A stretch of 60,473 nt of DNA from an uncultured Colwellia sp. Lineage in GTDB: Bacteria; Pseudomonadota; Gammaproteobacteria; Enterobacterales; Alteromonadaceae. The notes under the pieces are model-generated. The model did not search any database. It saw nothing but the letters and a program-made list of their open reading frames with translations, and had not been told where the DNA came from. The DNA is taken from positions 1 through 60,473 of the forward strand of contig CAJXWZ010000029.1 of NCBI GenBank assembly GCA_913062815.1. The letters run 5' to 3'. Positions within the stretch are counted from its first letter, which is position 1. Each line of letters begins with the position of its first letter. Shown here piece by piece: positions 1-7,916 of this stretch. A program made the translations under genes and the position numbers.

Positions 1-77
1 GGACTAACCCCCAATGAGTCAGAGAAAAGATACTGGCTTGAATACAAATCCGTGGCCAAAATTTGTTGACCACTACA
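1..77 (+). mobile_element. Right end of an IS3-family insertion sequence (partial)
   Basis: A plus-strand frame open from the window edge ends in TGA at 67-69. It reads as a transposase C-terminus containing [11 protein letters not shown], the kind of tail that follows the integrase core in IS3-family OrfB proteins. Eight bases further the sequence ends in CCACTACA; read on the minus strand this gives TGTAGTGGTC, which looks like an IS terminal inverted repeat. Beyond it the interrupted host gene resumes at once. The other IS end lies outside the window, so the inverted repeat pair and the target duplication cannot be confirmed. Family assignment is from memory of IS3 OrfB tails. Confidence 0.65.
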
Positions 78-1279
78 ACATGACCATATATATCATTAAA
101 CGCTTTGAAGTCATCAACATCTATCATTAACAAAGAAAGTGTAGACTTTTCTCTAATAGCTCTGTTCCACTCTATTTGAATATACTTGTCGAAACAACGT
201 CGATTTGAAATAGTTGTCAATGCGTCAGTTTCAGTCAATTTTTCAAGGCAGGATTTTGCATCAATTAACTCTTTATTTCTTAGGGTGATAATATTAGTGT
301 AAAAGACAAAAACCAAGACAAACAACATAGTCGAAAAGCCCAATAGGTAAGGTAAATAGCTATGTCTGCTATCTATATATTCACGTGTGGGTATCGCAAT
401 AACTTGCCAATTACGTCCATTGAATGGCTTCAACTCTTTTGCATAAGAGAACTTATTAACAACTGACTTTGAAACATCTGCATATTCTCTGCTTTCATAA
501 AGTAACTCAGTAATATCATTAGTTACGTCGACTATTTTTGCGTTAATGCCTATGGTAGGTGACCAGTTAAATGCTGTTCTGAAAATATCTCCAATTCTAA
601 AAACGCCAACAATAAAACCTTTTATTTCCTTATGCCTCGTAATTACCGTTGTAGGTAAACCATTATAAATAGGAATTAAGATAAGAAAGCCTTTCTCATT
701 TTGAGGTTCCTGTACTAACTTAATACTTGATGTTGCTAAAGGTTTGCCTGATGCTAATGCTTTCATTAAGGTTTTTTTTCTCGCCGAATTCGAAGCTAAG
801 TCGAAACCCAATGCTAATTCATTGCCGAGTAGCGGTTCGACATAATACACAGGAAAATATTCATCTCGTACCGCAGCACTAACCATATGTCCTTGCTCAT
901 GACGTTCGGTAATATCAAATACGCCTTTGTTTAATGGACGCACGAGTGATAGGTTTTCACGTTGACTATGAATAACTTTTGGCACCCATTCCAGGGCTTG
1001 AATACTTTTATGTCGACTTAAGAATGCTTGTGAATATCCGGTAAACTTTCTAAGTGACACAACCTTAGAATTATCCCAAAGGCCTTTTAAAGCGTATAAC
1101 ACTTCTAAATTGGCGATTAACTCTCTTTCGATAGAGGCTATTTTTTCGTCAACATCATTTTTGAATTTTAATTGAATGGCACTGTCTTCATATTGGTAAA
1201 CTCCCCAAGCCACTATTGAGGATACTAGAAAACCAATCACCAACATGAGAGATAAAGCGTAGCCCGAAAACAACTTCAC
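78..1279 (-). pseudogene. CHASE-GGDEF diguanylate cyclase, interrupted by an IS
   Basis: The minus-strand frame starts at GTG 1279, with AAGGGG a few bases upstream as ribosome binding site, and runs without a stop for about 400 codons. It begins with a membrane segment (about residues 5-25), followed by a periplasmic CHASE domain ([10 protein letters not shown], then a segment with ILIPIYNG). A second membrane segment lies near residues 315-335, and then the start of a GGDEF domain ([29 protein letters not shown]). The match to GGDEF stops exactly at YGHV, where the IS end begins, so the GG[D/E]EF active-site loop is missing. An intact family member would make cyclic di-GMP from GTP in response to a ligand bound by CHASE. 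The fragment cannot be an active cyclase as it stands. Confidence 0.75.
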
Positions 1280-1426
1280 ATCTTACCCCTTAAGGATAAT
1301 ATTAAAAGTATGTGTGGAATAGTTTTCATCGTTAAGTGACTTTATATCTAAGTAAATTAATGTTTTATTAGTTACTATCTAAAAATAGGTTAACAATAGA
1401 TAAAACACAATTTTTCTCAAAAAGAG

Positions 1427-1449
1427 AGCTTAAATTTTTAAGCTTTTTT
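1427..1449. terminator. Short bidirectional terminator hairpin
   Basis: An AGCTTAAA / TTTAAGCT stem with a 2-base loop is followed by six T on the plus strand; on the minus strand a T-rich stretch follows after CTC. The hairpin overlaps the stop codon of the GNAT gene. The stem is AU-rich and weak. Confidence 0.35.
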
Positions 1450-1972
1450 CATATAAATTATTTTCCGTACCATAGAGTGATGTTGTCCCTTTAGGTATGA
1501 AACCCAATTTTGTCAGTAAAGTATTCGAGGAATGATTGTCAGGTAACGTTATCCCTAATACAACATCTAAGTTAAGTGCCCCTCTTGCATCGTCAAGCAC
1601 CACTTCACATGCTTCTTTAGCGTATCCTTTTCGCCAATACATAGGTAAGAATGCAAATCCTAAATCAGGGTATTTTAATTCCTCCCTATCAACTAAGCCA
1701 CACATGCCAATCGCTTCACCAGAACATCTTAATGTGACTATATTTAATCCATAACCAAATTTTTGATAGCTTGAAATGGGACCGTCGTTCAGGTATTTAA
1801 TAGCATCGGCAATATTTCTTACGCCTTTATCAGCGATAAAGTGAATAAAGGACGTTTCATTAAGTTGTTTGAGCACGTACTCAGCATCATTTTCATTGAA
1901 ATGGCGAATTATAAGCCGGTCTGTTTCAGCAATAATCATGTTAGCAAACCTATATTGAAAAGAAGATGGCAT
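1430..1972 (-). CDS. GNAT family N-acetyltransferase (RimJ/RimL type)
   Basis: 180 residues if started at 1972. A start at the internal ATG at 1939 would give the family's usual beginning (MIIAETDRLIIRHF, strand 1 of the fold) and has AGG upstream, so it is the more likely start. The GNAT core is visible: a central strand ending in GFAFLPMYWRKGYAKEA, which carries the acetyl-CoA pyrophosphate-binding loop (R/Q-x-x-G-x-A form), and a late NHSSNTLLTKLGF motif typical of the group that acetylates protein or small-molecule amines. The substrate cannot be predicted. The gene stands alone between the pds genes and the interrupted GGDEF gene. Confidence 0.8.
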   Translation of the reverse strand: MPSSFQYRFANMIIAETDRLIIRHFNENDAEYVLKQLNETSFIHFIADKGVRNIADAIKYLNDGPISSYQKFGYGLNIVTLRCSGEAIGMCGLVDREELKYPDLGFAFLPMYWRKGYAKEACEVVLDDARGALNLDVVLGITLPDNHSSNTLLTKLGFIPKGTTSLYGTENNLYEKSLKI

Positions 1973-2040
1973 GGATTTAGCTTATATTATTAGCTAACTA
2001 CCATACTGTTTAGGTAAGAGAATAACAATCAGTTGCATAG

Positions 2041-2080
2041 AAAAACCTAGGGGCTGCTATTTTAAATAACATTGCCTAGG
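2041..2080 (-). terminator. Probable terminator downstream of pdsO
   Basis: Two CCTAGG arms (2046-2051 and 2075-2080) enclose an inner stem of about 8 bp (TGTTATTT with AAATAGCA, one G-U pair). On the minus strand the hairpin is followed by TTTTT. It lies about 100 bases beyond the pdsO stop codon. Confidence 0.45.
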
Positions 2081-2179
2081 CTTTGGTTTTATTTATACTT
2101 TTATACGTTAATGATTAAATTCTGATAAACACCTCCTTATTTAAATATACCTAACATAACTACAGAATATACTCTTAAT

Positions 2180-2995
2180 TTATTGATTCTTTGCCATTTG
2201 ACTTTGTACCGCTTTACTGTTTTCTTCTTTATGAAGTTTCATCACCACACGTCGATCATAGAAGCTGACTTCTCGTTGGCTGTTAGCAACAACTGGCGCA
2301 TCCTCTCCAAAGGCAAAAGTCGCTATTTGTTGTTCAGTAACCCCTTGTGCCATTAATAAACGTTTAACGGACTTTACTCTCGCTTGTGACAAAGCTTGAT
2401 TTAACGACTCTTCTCCTGTCAGGTCAGTGTAGCCCGACAAATCTACTTTCATATCAGGTGAGCTATTTAGTATTTGTGCTAACGCTGAGACTTGCTCCTG
2501 ATAATGTGCGGCGATGTCACTAGAGCCTGTAGAAAATTGCAAACTCATCAGTAAATTGTCTGCCTGTAATTGGCCGGTATTATTTTGCTTTTCTAACGCA
2601 AGTAATTGCTGTTGATAAGAGTCTTCGACTTGCTCTAACTTGGCTTGATACTGATTTTCAATTTTAGCTCGATGTAATAACTGTGTTGCTTGCTCTTTAC
2701 CTAAAGCAAGACTCAGCTCTTCATTCTCATCACTAACATTAACAAATTTAGCAATTAAGGCGCCGCCTATCCCTGCAACAAAGGCACCTATTGGCCCAGC
2801 AGCTAGTCCACCTATTACAGCCCCCGTGCCAAAGCCAATATTTTCGTTATTCGTTTTTGTTTGATTTTTTTCAATCAGCCTTTGGTGATCAAGATTAGTG
2901 CTTTGGTAAGCCTGAGTTGATGTAGTAATAAATGTCGCCATTATGATTGCGGTGATCATAGATTTTTTGAAAGTCTCTGCGTGAATTATGTTCAT
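2180..2995 (-). CDS. pdsO: Sortase-system-associated OmpA-like protein PdsO
   Basis: Start chosen at ATG 2995 (271 residues) because AGGAAA lies just upstream and the protein then begins with a signal peptide (hydrophobic MITAIIMATFITTSTQA, cleaved near AYQ). The longer open frame to 3127 has no such support. After the signal come a Gly-rich segment of glycine-zipper type (GTGAVIGGLAAGPIGAF), which may insert in a membrane, a coiled-coil-like stretch, and a C-terminal OmpA domain that binds peptidoglycan (SGYTDLTGEESLNQALSQAR). This order fits PdsO of the proteobacterial dedicated sortase system, and the divergent pdsR-pdsS pair supports it. The sortase and its single target protein, which normally accompany these genes, are not in this window. 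Confidence 0.8.
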   Translation of the reverse strand: MNIIHAETFKKSMITAIIMATFITTSTQAYQSTNLDHQRLIEKNQTKTNNENIGFGTGAVIGGLAAGPIGAFVAGIGGALIAKFVNVSDENEELSLALGKEQATQLLHRAKIENQYQAKLEQVEDSYQQQLLALEKQNNTGQLQADNLLMSLQFSTGSSDIAAHYQEQVSALAQILNSSPDMKVDLSGYTDLTGEESLNQALSQARVKSVKRLLMAQGVTEQQIATFAFGEDAPVVANSQREVSFYDRRVVMKLHKEENSKAVQSQMAKNQ

Positions 2996-3227
2996 GGTAT
3001 TTCCTATTCGTTTAATTTGTTTTGATAATAAGGTTTTGTTGACACCCATAATTAAACACTGAAAAAACGACGCTGATATGCAGCAATAAAGGCAAATCAA
3101 TGAGCAATTGTGGCAACAATATGGCAATTACATAAATTAGGCGCGTTATGGTAAAAATTTAGATATAGTCGAATAATTAAAGAAGTGCGTTACAAAAATA
3201 AAGTGATAAATTGGAAGTTAAGCCTCT

Positions 3228-3944
3228 ATGACGAAACGAATTGCAATTGTTGAAGATGAAGCCGCTATACGTGAAAATTATGCAGATGTGTTGCGCAGCC
3301 AAGGCTATCATGTGCAAACCTACGCTAACCGTGAAACGGCAACCCAAGCATTTAATATACGGTTACCCAATTTGGTGATTTTAGATATAGGCTTAAATGA
3401 AGAATATGATGGCGGTTTTGTTTTATGCCAACAGTTACGGGCAAAATCAGCGAGTCTGCCTATTATATTTCTAACCGCTCGAGATAATGACTTTGATACC
3501 GTTTCAGGTTTGCGTATTGGTGCAGATGATTATCTCACTAAGGATATCAGCCTACCGCACCTTACGGCACGTATTTCAGCGCTATTCAGACGTCAAGAAG
3601 CCTTTAAACAACCGGTAAGTGACGAACACATTACTACTACAGGTCCTTTAAGTATTGATAGTCAACGAATGACGATTACTTGGTATGATCATGCCATTGA
3701 CTTAACCATCACAGAATTTTGGTTAGTTCATGCCTTAGCGAAACATCCTGGACATGTGAAAAATCGAAGTCAATTAATGACTGACTCAAAAATATTTGTT
3801 GATGACAGTACTATTACCTCGCACATTAAACGAATTCGTAAAAAGTTTACCAAATGTGATGACAGTTTTGACTGCATCGAAACCGTTTATGGTATGGGCT
3901 ACCGTTGGTTAAGCAATATAGAAAAAACACCCTCTTATGAGTAA
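3228..3944 (+). CDS. pdsR: Pds sortase system response regulator PdsR
   Basis: 238 residues, OmpR/PhoB type. The N-terminal receiver domain (about 1-120) has the acidic pair ED near residue 10, the phospho-acceptor Asp in LVILDIGLNEEYDGG, the conserved Thr in IIFLTARD and Lys in DDYLTKD. The C-terminal winged helix (about 135-232) has the LTITEFWLVHAL motif and ends VYGMGYRW. The insertion after the phosphorylated Asp (GLNEEYDGGF) is characteristic of the dedicated-sortase regulator rather than of generic OmpR proteins. It overlaps pdsS by 8 bases, so the two are translated together. Its likely target is the divergent pdsO promoter in the 232-base gap 2996-3227. Confidence 0.8.
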   Translation: MTKRIAIVEDEAAIRENYADVLRSQGYHVQTYANRETATQAFNIRLPNLVILDIGLNEEYDGGFVLCQQLRAKSASLPIIFLTARDNDFDTVSGLRIGADDYLTKDISLPHLTARISALFRRQEAFKQPVSDEHITTTGPLSIDSQRMTITWYDHAIDLTITEFWLVHALAKHPGHVKNRSQLMTDSKIFVDDSTITSHIKRIRKKFTKCDDSFDCIETVYGMGYRWLSNIEKTPSYE

Positions 3945-6123
3945 ACAACATTTTTTCAATTTTCGCTTTGGATTACGGACCAAGCTATTATTACTGTCAA
4001 GTTTTCTCTTTGTCATCCCTTGGTTTGGTTATCAATATGTCTGGGAAATGGAAAAGTATTTACGCTTCGGTCAAGAACAAACCTTAGTGGGCACCGCAAG
4101 AGCGTTAGCTACGGCTTTACACGAACGTGAAAACTTATTTAATAATCAAGCCAGTTTTTTACCCACGGTTGAACAAGGTAGAGATTTATATGGTTATCAA
4201 TTAACCGAAGCAATACAGCTCGATGGTCTACACAAAGATTGGCCAAACTTTTCATCACGAGCACATTTTTATCACCACAAACAGCAACTTTTTGCCAATG
4301 AACCGTTAAGCTTAAACTTTAAATCGAGTGTAGGGAAATACGACAAATATCTGTATCTATTTTTTCAAGTTGTAGATAATAGTGTTGTCTTTCGAGGTAA
4401 CAATACGCGTAGTATTTGGAAAAATGACCATTTAGCTTTGTCATTTACCGACCAAAACGATGAACTAAATCGATTTATCATCAGTAATAAAAAACCAGGA
4501 TGGATTTCTGCTTATAGTGTAACCGACCAGCTAGACGATATTCCACAACCTGCTCCTCATATTCAAGGCCAATGGTTAATCACACCTCAAGGCTACAACA
4601 TTGAGTTAAGAGTACCTTTAAGCAACTTAGGTGATAAAATTGCCTTTGCTTTTTATGATATAGATGCCCCTTCTACTGAAATTGTCTCTGCTATTGGTTC
4701 AAGTGACCCACGTGAACTTGCAAGTTTAGGTACTATACTCGTGCCTTCGCCAGAGATTGAACGCATTGTCAAAGGTATGCGTTATACCAATTCTAGTATT
4801 TGGGTTGTCGATCAACATCATAGAGTATTAGCGAGCGCAGGGTCGTTAAAATCGGCCAGTGGCGTTTGGCAAAACACCAAGAAACAGCCAACAGAAGATG
4901 AAAGAAATAGCCTTTGGTATCAGTTTAACCAACATATTCTACTGCCTTTATATTACCAGGTTTTAACAAAACCACCGACAGACTTTATTGATAAACTCTA
5001 TGATGCCAGACACTTAAGTGGTAAGCACATCGTCAGCGCTTTAACAGGTAAAGCTAAATCGCAATGGCGCTTAACCACAGACAAACAAGCGTTAGTGTTA
5101 TCCGCAGCCTACCCTATTTTCATCAACAATAAAGTTCAAGGCGCCGTTATTGTTGAAGAAACAACAAATGGTATTCGTACTTTACGAAATAATGCTTTAG
5201 AAAAGTTATTTACCGTTATCTTGGCCATTATGGTAATGGGTGCTCTAACTTTTATCATATTCGCAACTCGTATTTCATCCCGAATTCGACAGTTATCGAA
5301 TCAAGCTGAGCAAACGATTGATAAGCAAGGCAGAATTATAGGTAAAATGTCGACTTCTGATAGTAATGATGAGATCGGCGACCTAGCAAGAAGCTTTACT
5401 ACCGCAGTGAACAGATTAAGTGAATATAACCATTATTTAGAGAGCATGTCGTCACGTTTATCACACGAATTGAGGACTCCCATTGCGGTGGTTAAAACAT
5501 CGTTAGAGAACTTAGCCTTACAAGAGCAGCAATTTTTATCCGCAAACAATGGTGTCGACAAAAACCCCTATATTGAACGTGCTCAAACGGGTATCAACAC
5601 ATTAAATTTAATTTTAACGAATATGAGTGAAGCAACTCGACTTGAACAAATGTTAATAAGTACAGAAAAAATTGAATTTGATTTAAAGACAGTTATTTGT
5701 GGTTGTATTGCTGGCTATCGACAAGTTTACTCCGGTTTGAAATTTCAATTGAGCACCGACATTGCTCAATTACCGTTTCTTGGCTCTCCAGAGCATATCG
5801 TGCAACTACTCGATAAAGTCATTAATAACGCAGTCGAATTTAGTCAAGACAAGGTCATTACCATAGAATTGAAGCAGCAAAAGGATCTTACTGAGTTATT
5901 GATAAGTAACAATGGCATTTTGCTACCCGAACAATTGAATGAAAGCTTATTCGACTCAATGGTATCAATGCGTGATAAAGGCAAACAAGAACAGCCTCAT
6001 CTTGGTTTAGGCTTGTACATAGCAAGGTTGATTTGTCAGTTTCATCAAGGGGAAATTTGCGCTTATAATCATCAATCGCCCAGCGGAGTGACAGTGAAAA
6101 TTTCATTGCCGGATACTCGCTAA
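3937..6123 (+). CDS. pdsS: Pds sortase system sensor histidine kinase PdsS
   Basis: 728 residues. A membrane segment at about 15-32 and another at about 425-448 enclose a large periplasmic region. This region contains a beta-rich part (about 125-230, KYLYLFFQVVDNSVVF and DHLALSFTD) that resembles a carbohydrate-binding module; that reading is inference. After the second membrane segment come a HAMP linker, the dimerisation H-box LSHELRTPIAVVKTSLEN with the phospho-acceptor His, and an ATPase domain whose N-box is VINNAVEF and whose G-boxes are degenerate (HLGLGLYIARLICQ). Length and layout match the kinase of the proteobacterial dedicated sortase system. It presumably phosphorylates PdsR. Confidence 0.8.
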   Translation: MSKQHFFNFRFGLRTKLLLLSSFLFVIPWFGYQYVWEMEKYLRFGQEQTLVGTARALATALHERENLFNNQASFLPTVEQGRDLYGYQLTEAIQLDGLHKDWPNFSSRAHFYHHKQQLFANEPLSLNFKSSVGKYDKYLYLFFQVVDNSVVFRGNNTRSIWKNDHLALSFTDQNDELNRFIISNKKPGWISAYSVTDQLDDIPQPAPHIQGQWLITPQGYNIELRVPLSNLGDKIAFAFYDIDAPSTEIVSAIGSSDPRELASLGTILVPSPEIERIVKGMRYTNSSIWVVDQHHRVLASAGSLKSASGVWQNTKKQPTEDERNSLWYQFNQHILLPLYYQVLTKPPTDFIDKLYDARHLSGKHIVSALTGKAKSQWRLTTDKQALVLSAAYPIFINNKVQGAVIVEETTNGIRTLRNNALEKLFTVILAIMVMGALTFIIFATRISSRIRQLSNQAEQTIDKQGRIIGKMSTSDSNDEIGDLARSFTTAVNRLSEYNHYLESMSSRLSHELRTPIAVVKTSLENLALQEQQFLSANNGVDKNPYIERAQTGINTLNLILTNMSEATRLEQMLISTEKIEFDLKTVICGCIAGYRQVYSGLKFQLSTDIAQLPFLGSPEHIVQLLDKVINNAVEFSQDKVITIELKQQKDLTELLISNNGILLPEQLNESLFDSMVSMRDKGKQEQPHLGLGLYIARLICQFHQGEICAYNHQSPSGVTVKISLPDTR

Positions 6124-6320
6124 ATCAATGATAGCGTTCCGCATGTCCCTCACCCTCATATATAATGCAAATGTTCAGTAAAAGGTAAAAAACACTTAAT
6201 TCTTTTGTCACTTCACTATCTGAATATGATACAAAACAATAACTTAACTAATTAACCAATACTCCTAGAGATGATCGTGACTTTGAAAACAATCACACCC
6301 CCTGTCAATTTTGATAAGTT

Positions 6321-6545
6321 TTGTCTAAATTTTCGTCCTGGAGTAATAAAATAAATGTTGAACAACCTATTAAAGTAGCACAATGGCATTTAAAGCAAAC
6401 ACGTTTACACAACGTTAGCGATCATACTTGTGGCTGTCCTGCTAACAAGCATGACCAACGTGCTATTAGTGTTGTTGAAGCAGGTTTAATCGTTGAAGAA
6501 AAGGCTTGTACTTTAGCAGCTAAAGAAGCTCGCGCTGAAACGTAA
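6321..6545 (+). CDS. Small conserved-looking Cys-containing protein of unknown function
   Basis: 74 residues if started at TTG 6321. The body reads as a compact helical protein with a CGCP motif (HTCGCPANKHDQRA) and a second region with one more Cys (EEKACTLAAKEA). I do not recognise a family. The start is uncertain: TTG 6321 has no good ribosome binding site, while a clear GGAG at 6340-6343 sits 7 bases before an in-frame ATA (6351) and 11 bases before an out-of-frame ATG (6355) that opens only a 7-codon frame. A terminator-like hairpin follows the stop, which supports an independent transcript. Confidence 0.5.
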   Translation: MSKFSSWSNKINVEQPIKVAQWHLKQTRLHNVSDHTCGCPANKHDQRAISVVEAGLIVEEKACTLAAKEARAET

Positions 6546-6566
6546 TTTACCAATAAATTTCGCTAG

Positions 6567-6602
6567 AGAGTGTTAACAATACCATTTTGGTACTCTTTTT
6601 AT
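6567..6602 (+). terminator. Rho-independent terminator-like hairpin
   Basis: Outer stem AGAGT / ACTCT and inner stem TACC / GGTA with an asymmetric bulge, followed by a run of six T. It lies just after the small Cys-protein gene and before the convergent kinase gene. Confidence 0.5.
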
Positions 6603-6617
6603 CTAAACATAATCCCC

Positions 6618-7577
6618 TTAACAGGGTGACAAACCTTCACTGGCAATAATTTCTCGGTTTTCATTCAGTTCAAATAATACATCTACTGTGGACGGTAAAT
6701 TATTTAAAGCATGCTCTGTTAGCCTTTGAAAGTATTGGACAAATGTAGCAACTTCTTCTACTGACATCACCGAGCTACCTCCACTTTCACTGTCAGCCAT
6801 TTTCGCGGCCAACTTTTGCTCTTGCTCTAAACGCCATTGATAAGTCACGGTAAAACTTGGCGCTTTTAGCATTAACCAGGTGTCTATAAAGCTATATAAA
6901 GGCTGATAATCATGTAGTAATGATTCATTCACATGTCTGCGCCAATCCCCATTCGGGTCATGTTTTGCCTCCAGTTCATTTACCGGCTCTGCTAATTCGT
7001 CTGTATATTGTGAAGTTACTCCCCAACACCAGCCTTCAAACAGCACAATATCAACACCAGCATTTAGTCGCTGCCAATTTTTTTGCGCAATAGGGTTATC
7101 CTGTGCTTTATCAAATTTTGGTAAACAAATCGCTTGCTGGTTGGTTTTAGAATTTTTAAGTTGCGTTAACACAGACTTTAACAATTTTACGTTATGGGTA
7201 GCAGGTACGCCTCGTGTTTTTAGTAGCGGGTGATGACGCAGTGCAAGGCCCTCTCGTTGTTGACAAGACAAATAAAAGTCATCAAGGGAAAGCGACACTA
7301 CGGTTAACTTAAATTGGTGTTTTAAGTAAAGTGCTAAAAAATCGACTAATGTTGATTTACCTGAGCCTTGGCATCCATTTACACCAACAAAAAATGTGCT
7401 ATTATTTTTTTCTGCTTGACGCTGCTGATAACCATTGGCAATTTGCTTGGCCAAAGGGATATAAAATTCTTCCGCACTCGCTAGATATCTTTCTGGCAAA
7501 ACATGGTTGGTTAGAAAACGTGAAAACATAGTTAATTGGCTACTTGTAAATGTGCTGTCATTTTGACAATAAAACAC
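6618..7577 (-). CDS. P-loop kinase, D-glycerate 3-kinase-like
   Basis: 319 residues. The Walker A motif GCQGSGKST lies near residues 68-76. SLDDFYLSCQQR follows at the position where phosphoribulokinase/uridine-kinase relatives keep the catalytic Asp, and VLFEGWCWG comes after the middle. This set of motifs is that of the plant-type glycerate kinase / yeast Tda10 branch of the family. Such enzymes phosphorylate D-glycerate to 3-phosphoglycerate, but the substrate here is inferred from the family only. A start at the second Met (MFSRFLTNH, about residue 17) is possible, since homologues tend to begin near the RFLTNHVLPERYL segment. Cytoplasmic; no operon partner. Confidence 0.7.
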   Translation of the reverse strand: MFYCQNDSTFTSSQLTMFSRFLTNHVLPERYLASAEEFYIPLAKQIANGYQQRQAEKNNSTFFVGVNGCQGSGKSTLVDFLALYLKHQFKLTVVSLSLDDFYLSCQQREGLALRHHPLLKTRGVPATHNVKLLKSVLTQLKNSKTNQQAICLPKFDKAQDNPIAQKNWQRLNAGVDIVLFEGWCWGVTSQYTDELAEPVNELEAKHDPNGDWRRHVNESLLHDYQPLYSFIDTWLMLKAPSFTVTYQWRLEQEQKLAAKMADSESGGSSVMSVEEVATFVQYFQRLTEHALNNLPSTVDVLFELNENREIIASEGLSPC

Positions 7578-7916
7578 TATCGTTAATCTATTTGCTTACT
7601 CGCTATTTTACACAAACTATTGTTGATGTTTAGTCTATTTATGTCATTGCCCTTTTATACCAAACTATGAATTTCATAATGACCTTTACTCATCTTAGTT
7701 CACTTGAATTTTGTACCTGTTTTGTAAGGTTAAGTAAAGAAGTGTAAATGCGCCCTGTTTTCGTGAACTTATCAAGTAACACGTACTCTACCTAAGCGCA
7801 CAAGCCTTTCAACTGCACCGCATACTTTTGAAAAATCAACCATATTGTTGAGGGATTTTTGCGACCAAATTTTAAGGTAACTTTGCATAATTAAATCACA
7901 GGAAACTGAAATAAAA
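7578..7916. other. Intergenic region, 339 bases, divergent promoters
   Basis: It lies between two divergently transcribed genes and should hold both promoters. I see a near-palindrome TATGAATTTCATA at about 7663-7675 and no open frame or convincing gene remnant in either direction. The upstream AGGAAA of the next gene is about 12 bases from its ATG. Confidence 0.5.

Noticed and set aside
2180..3127. 315-codon version of PdsO
   Set aside because: ATG 2995 has a good ribosome binding site and a proper signal peptide; the extra 44 residues are Cys-rich and unlike the family.
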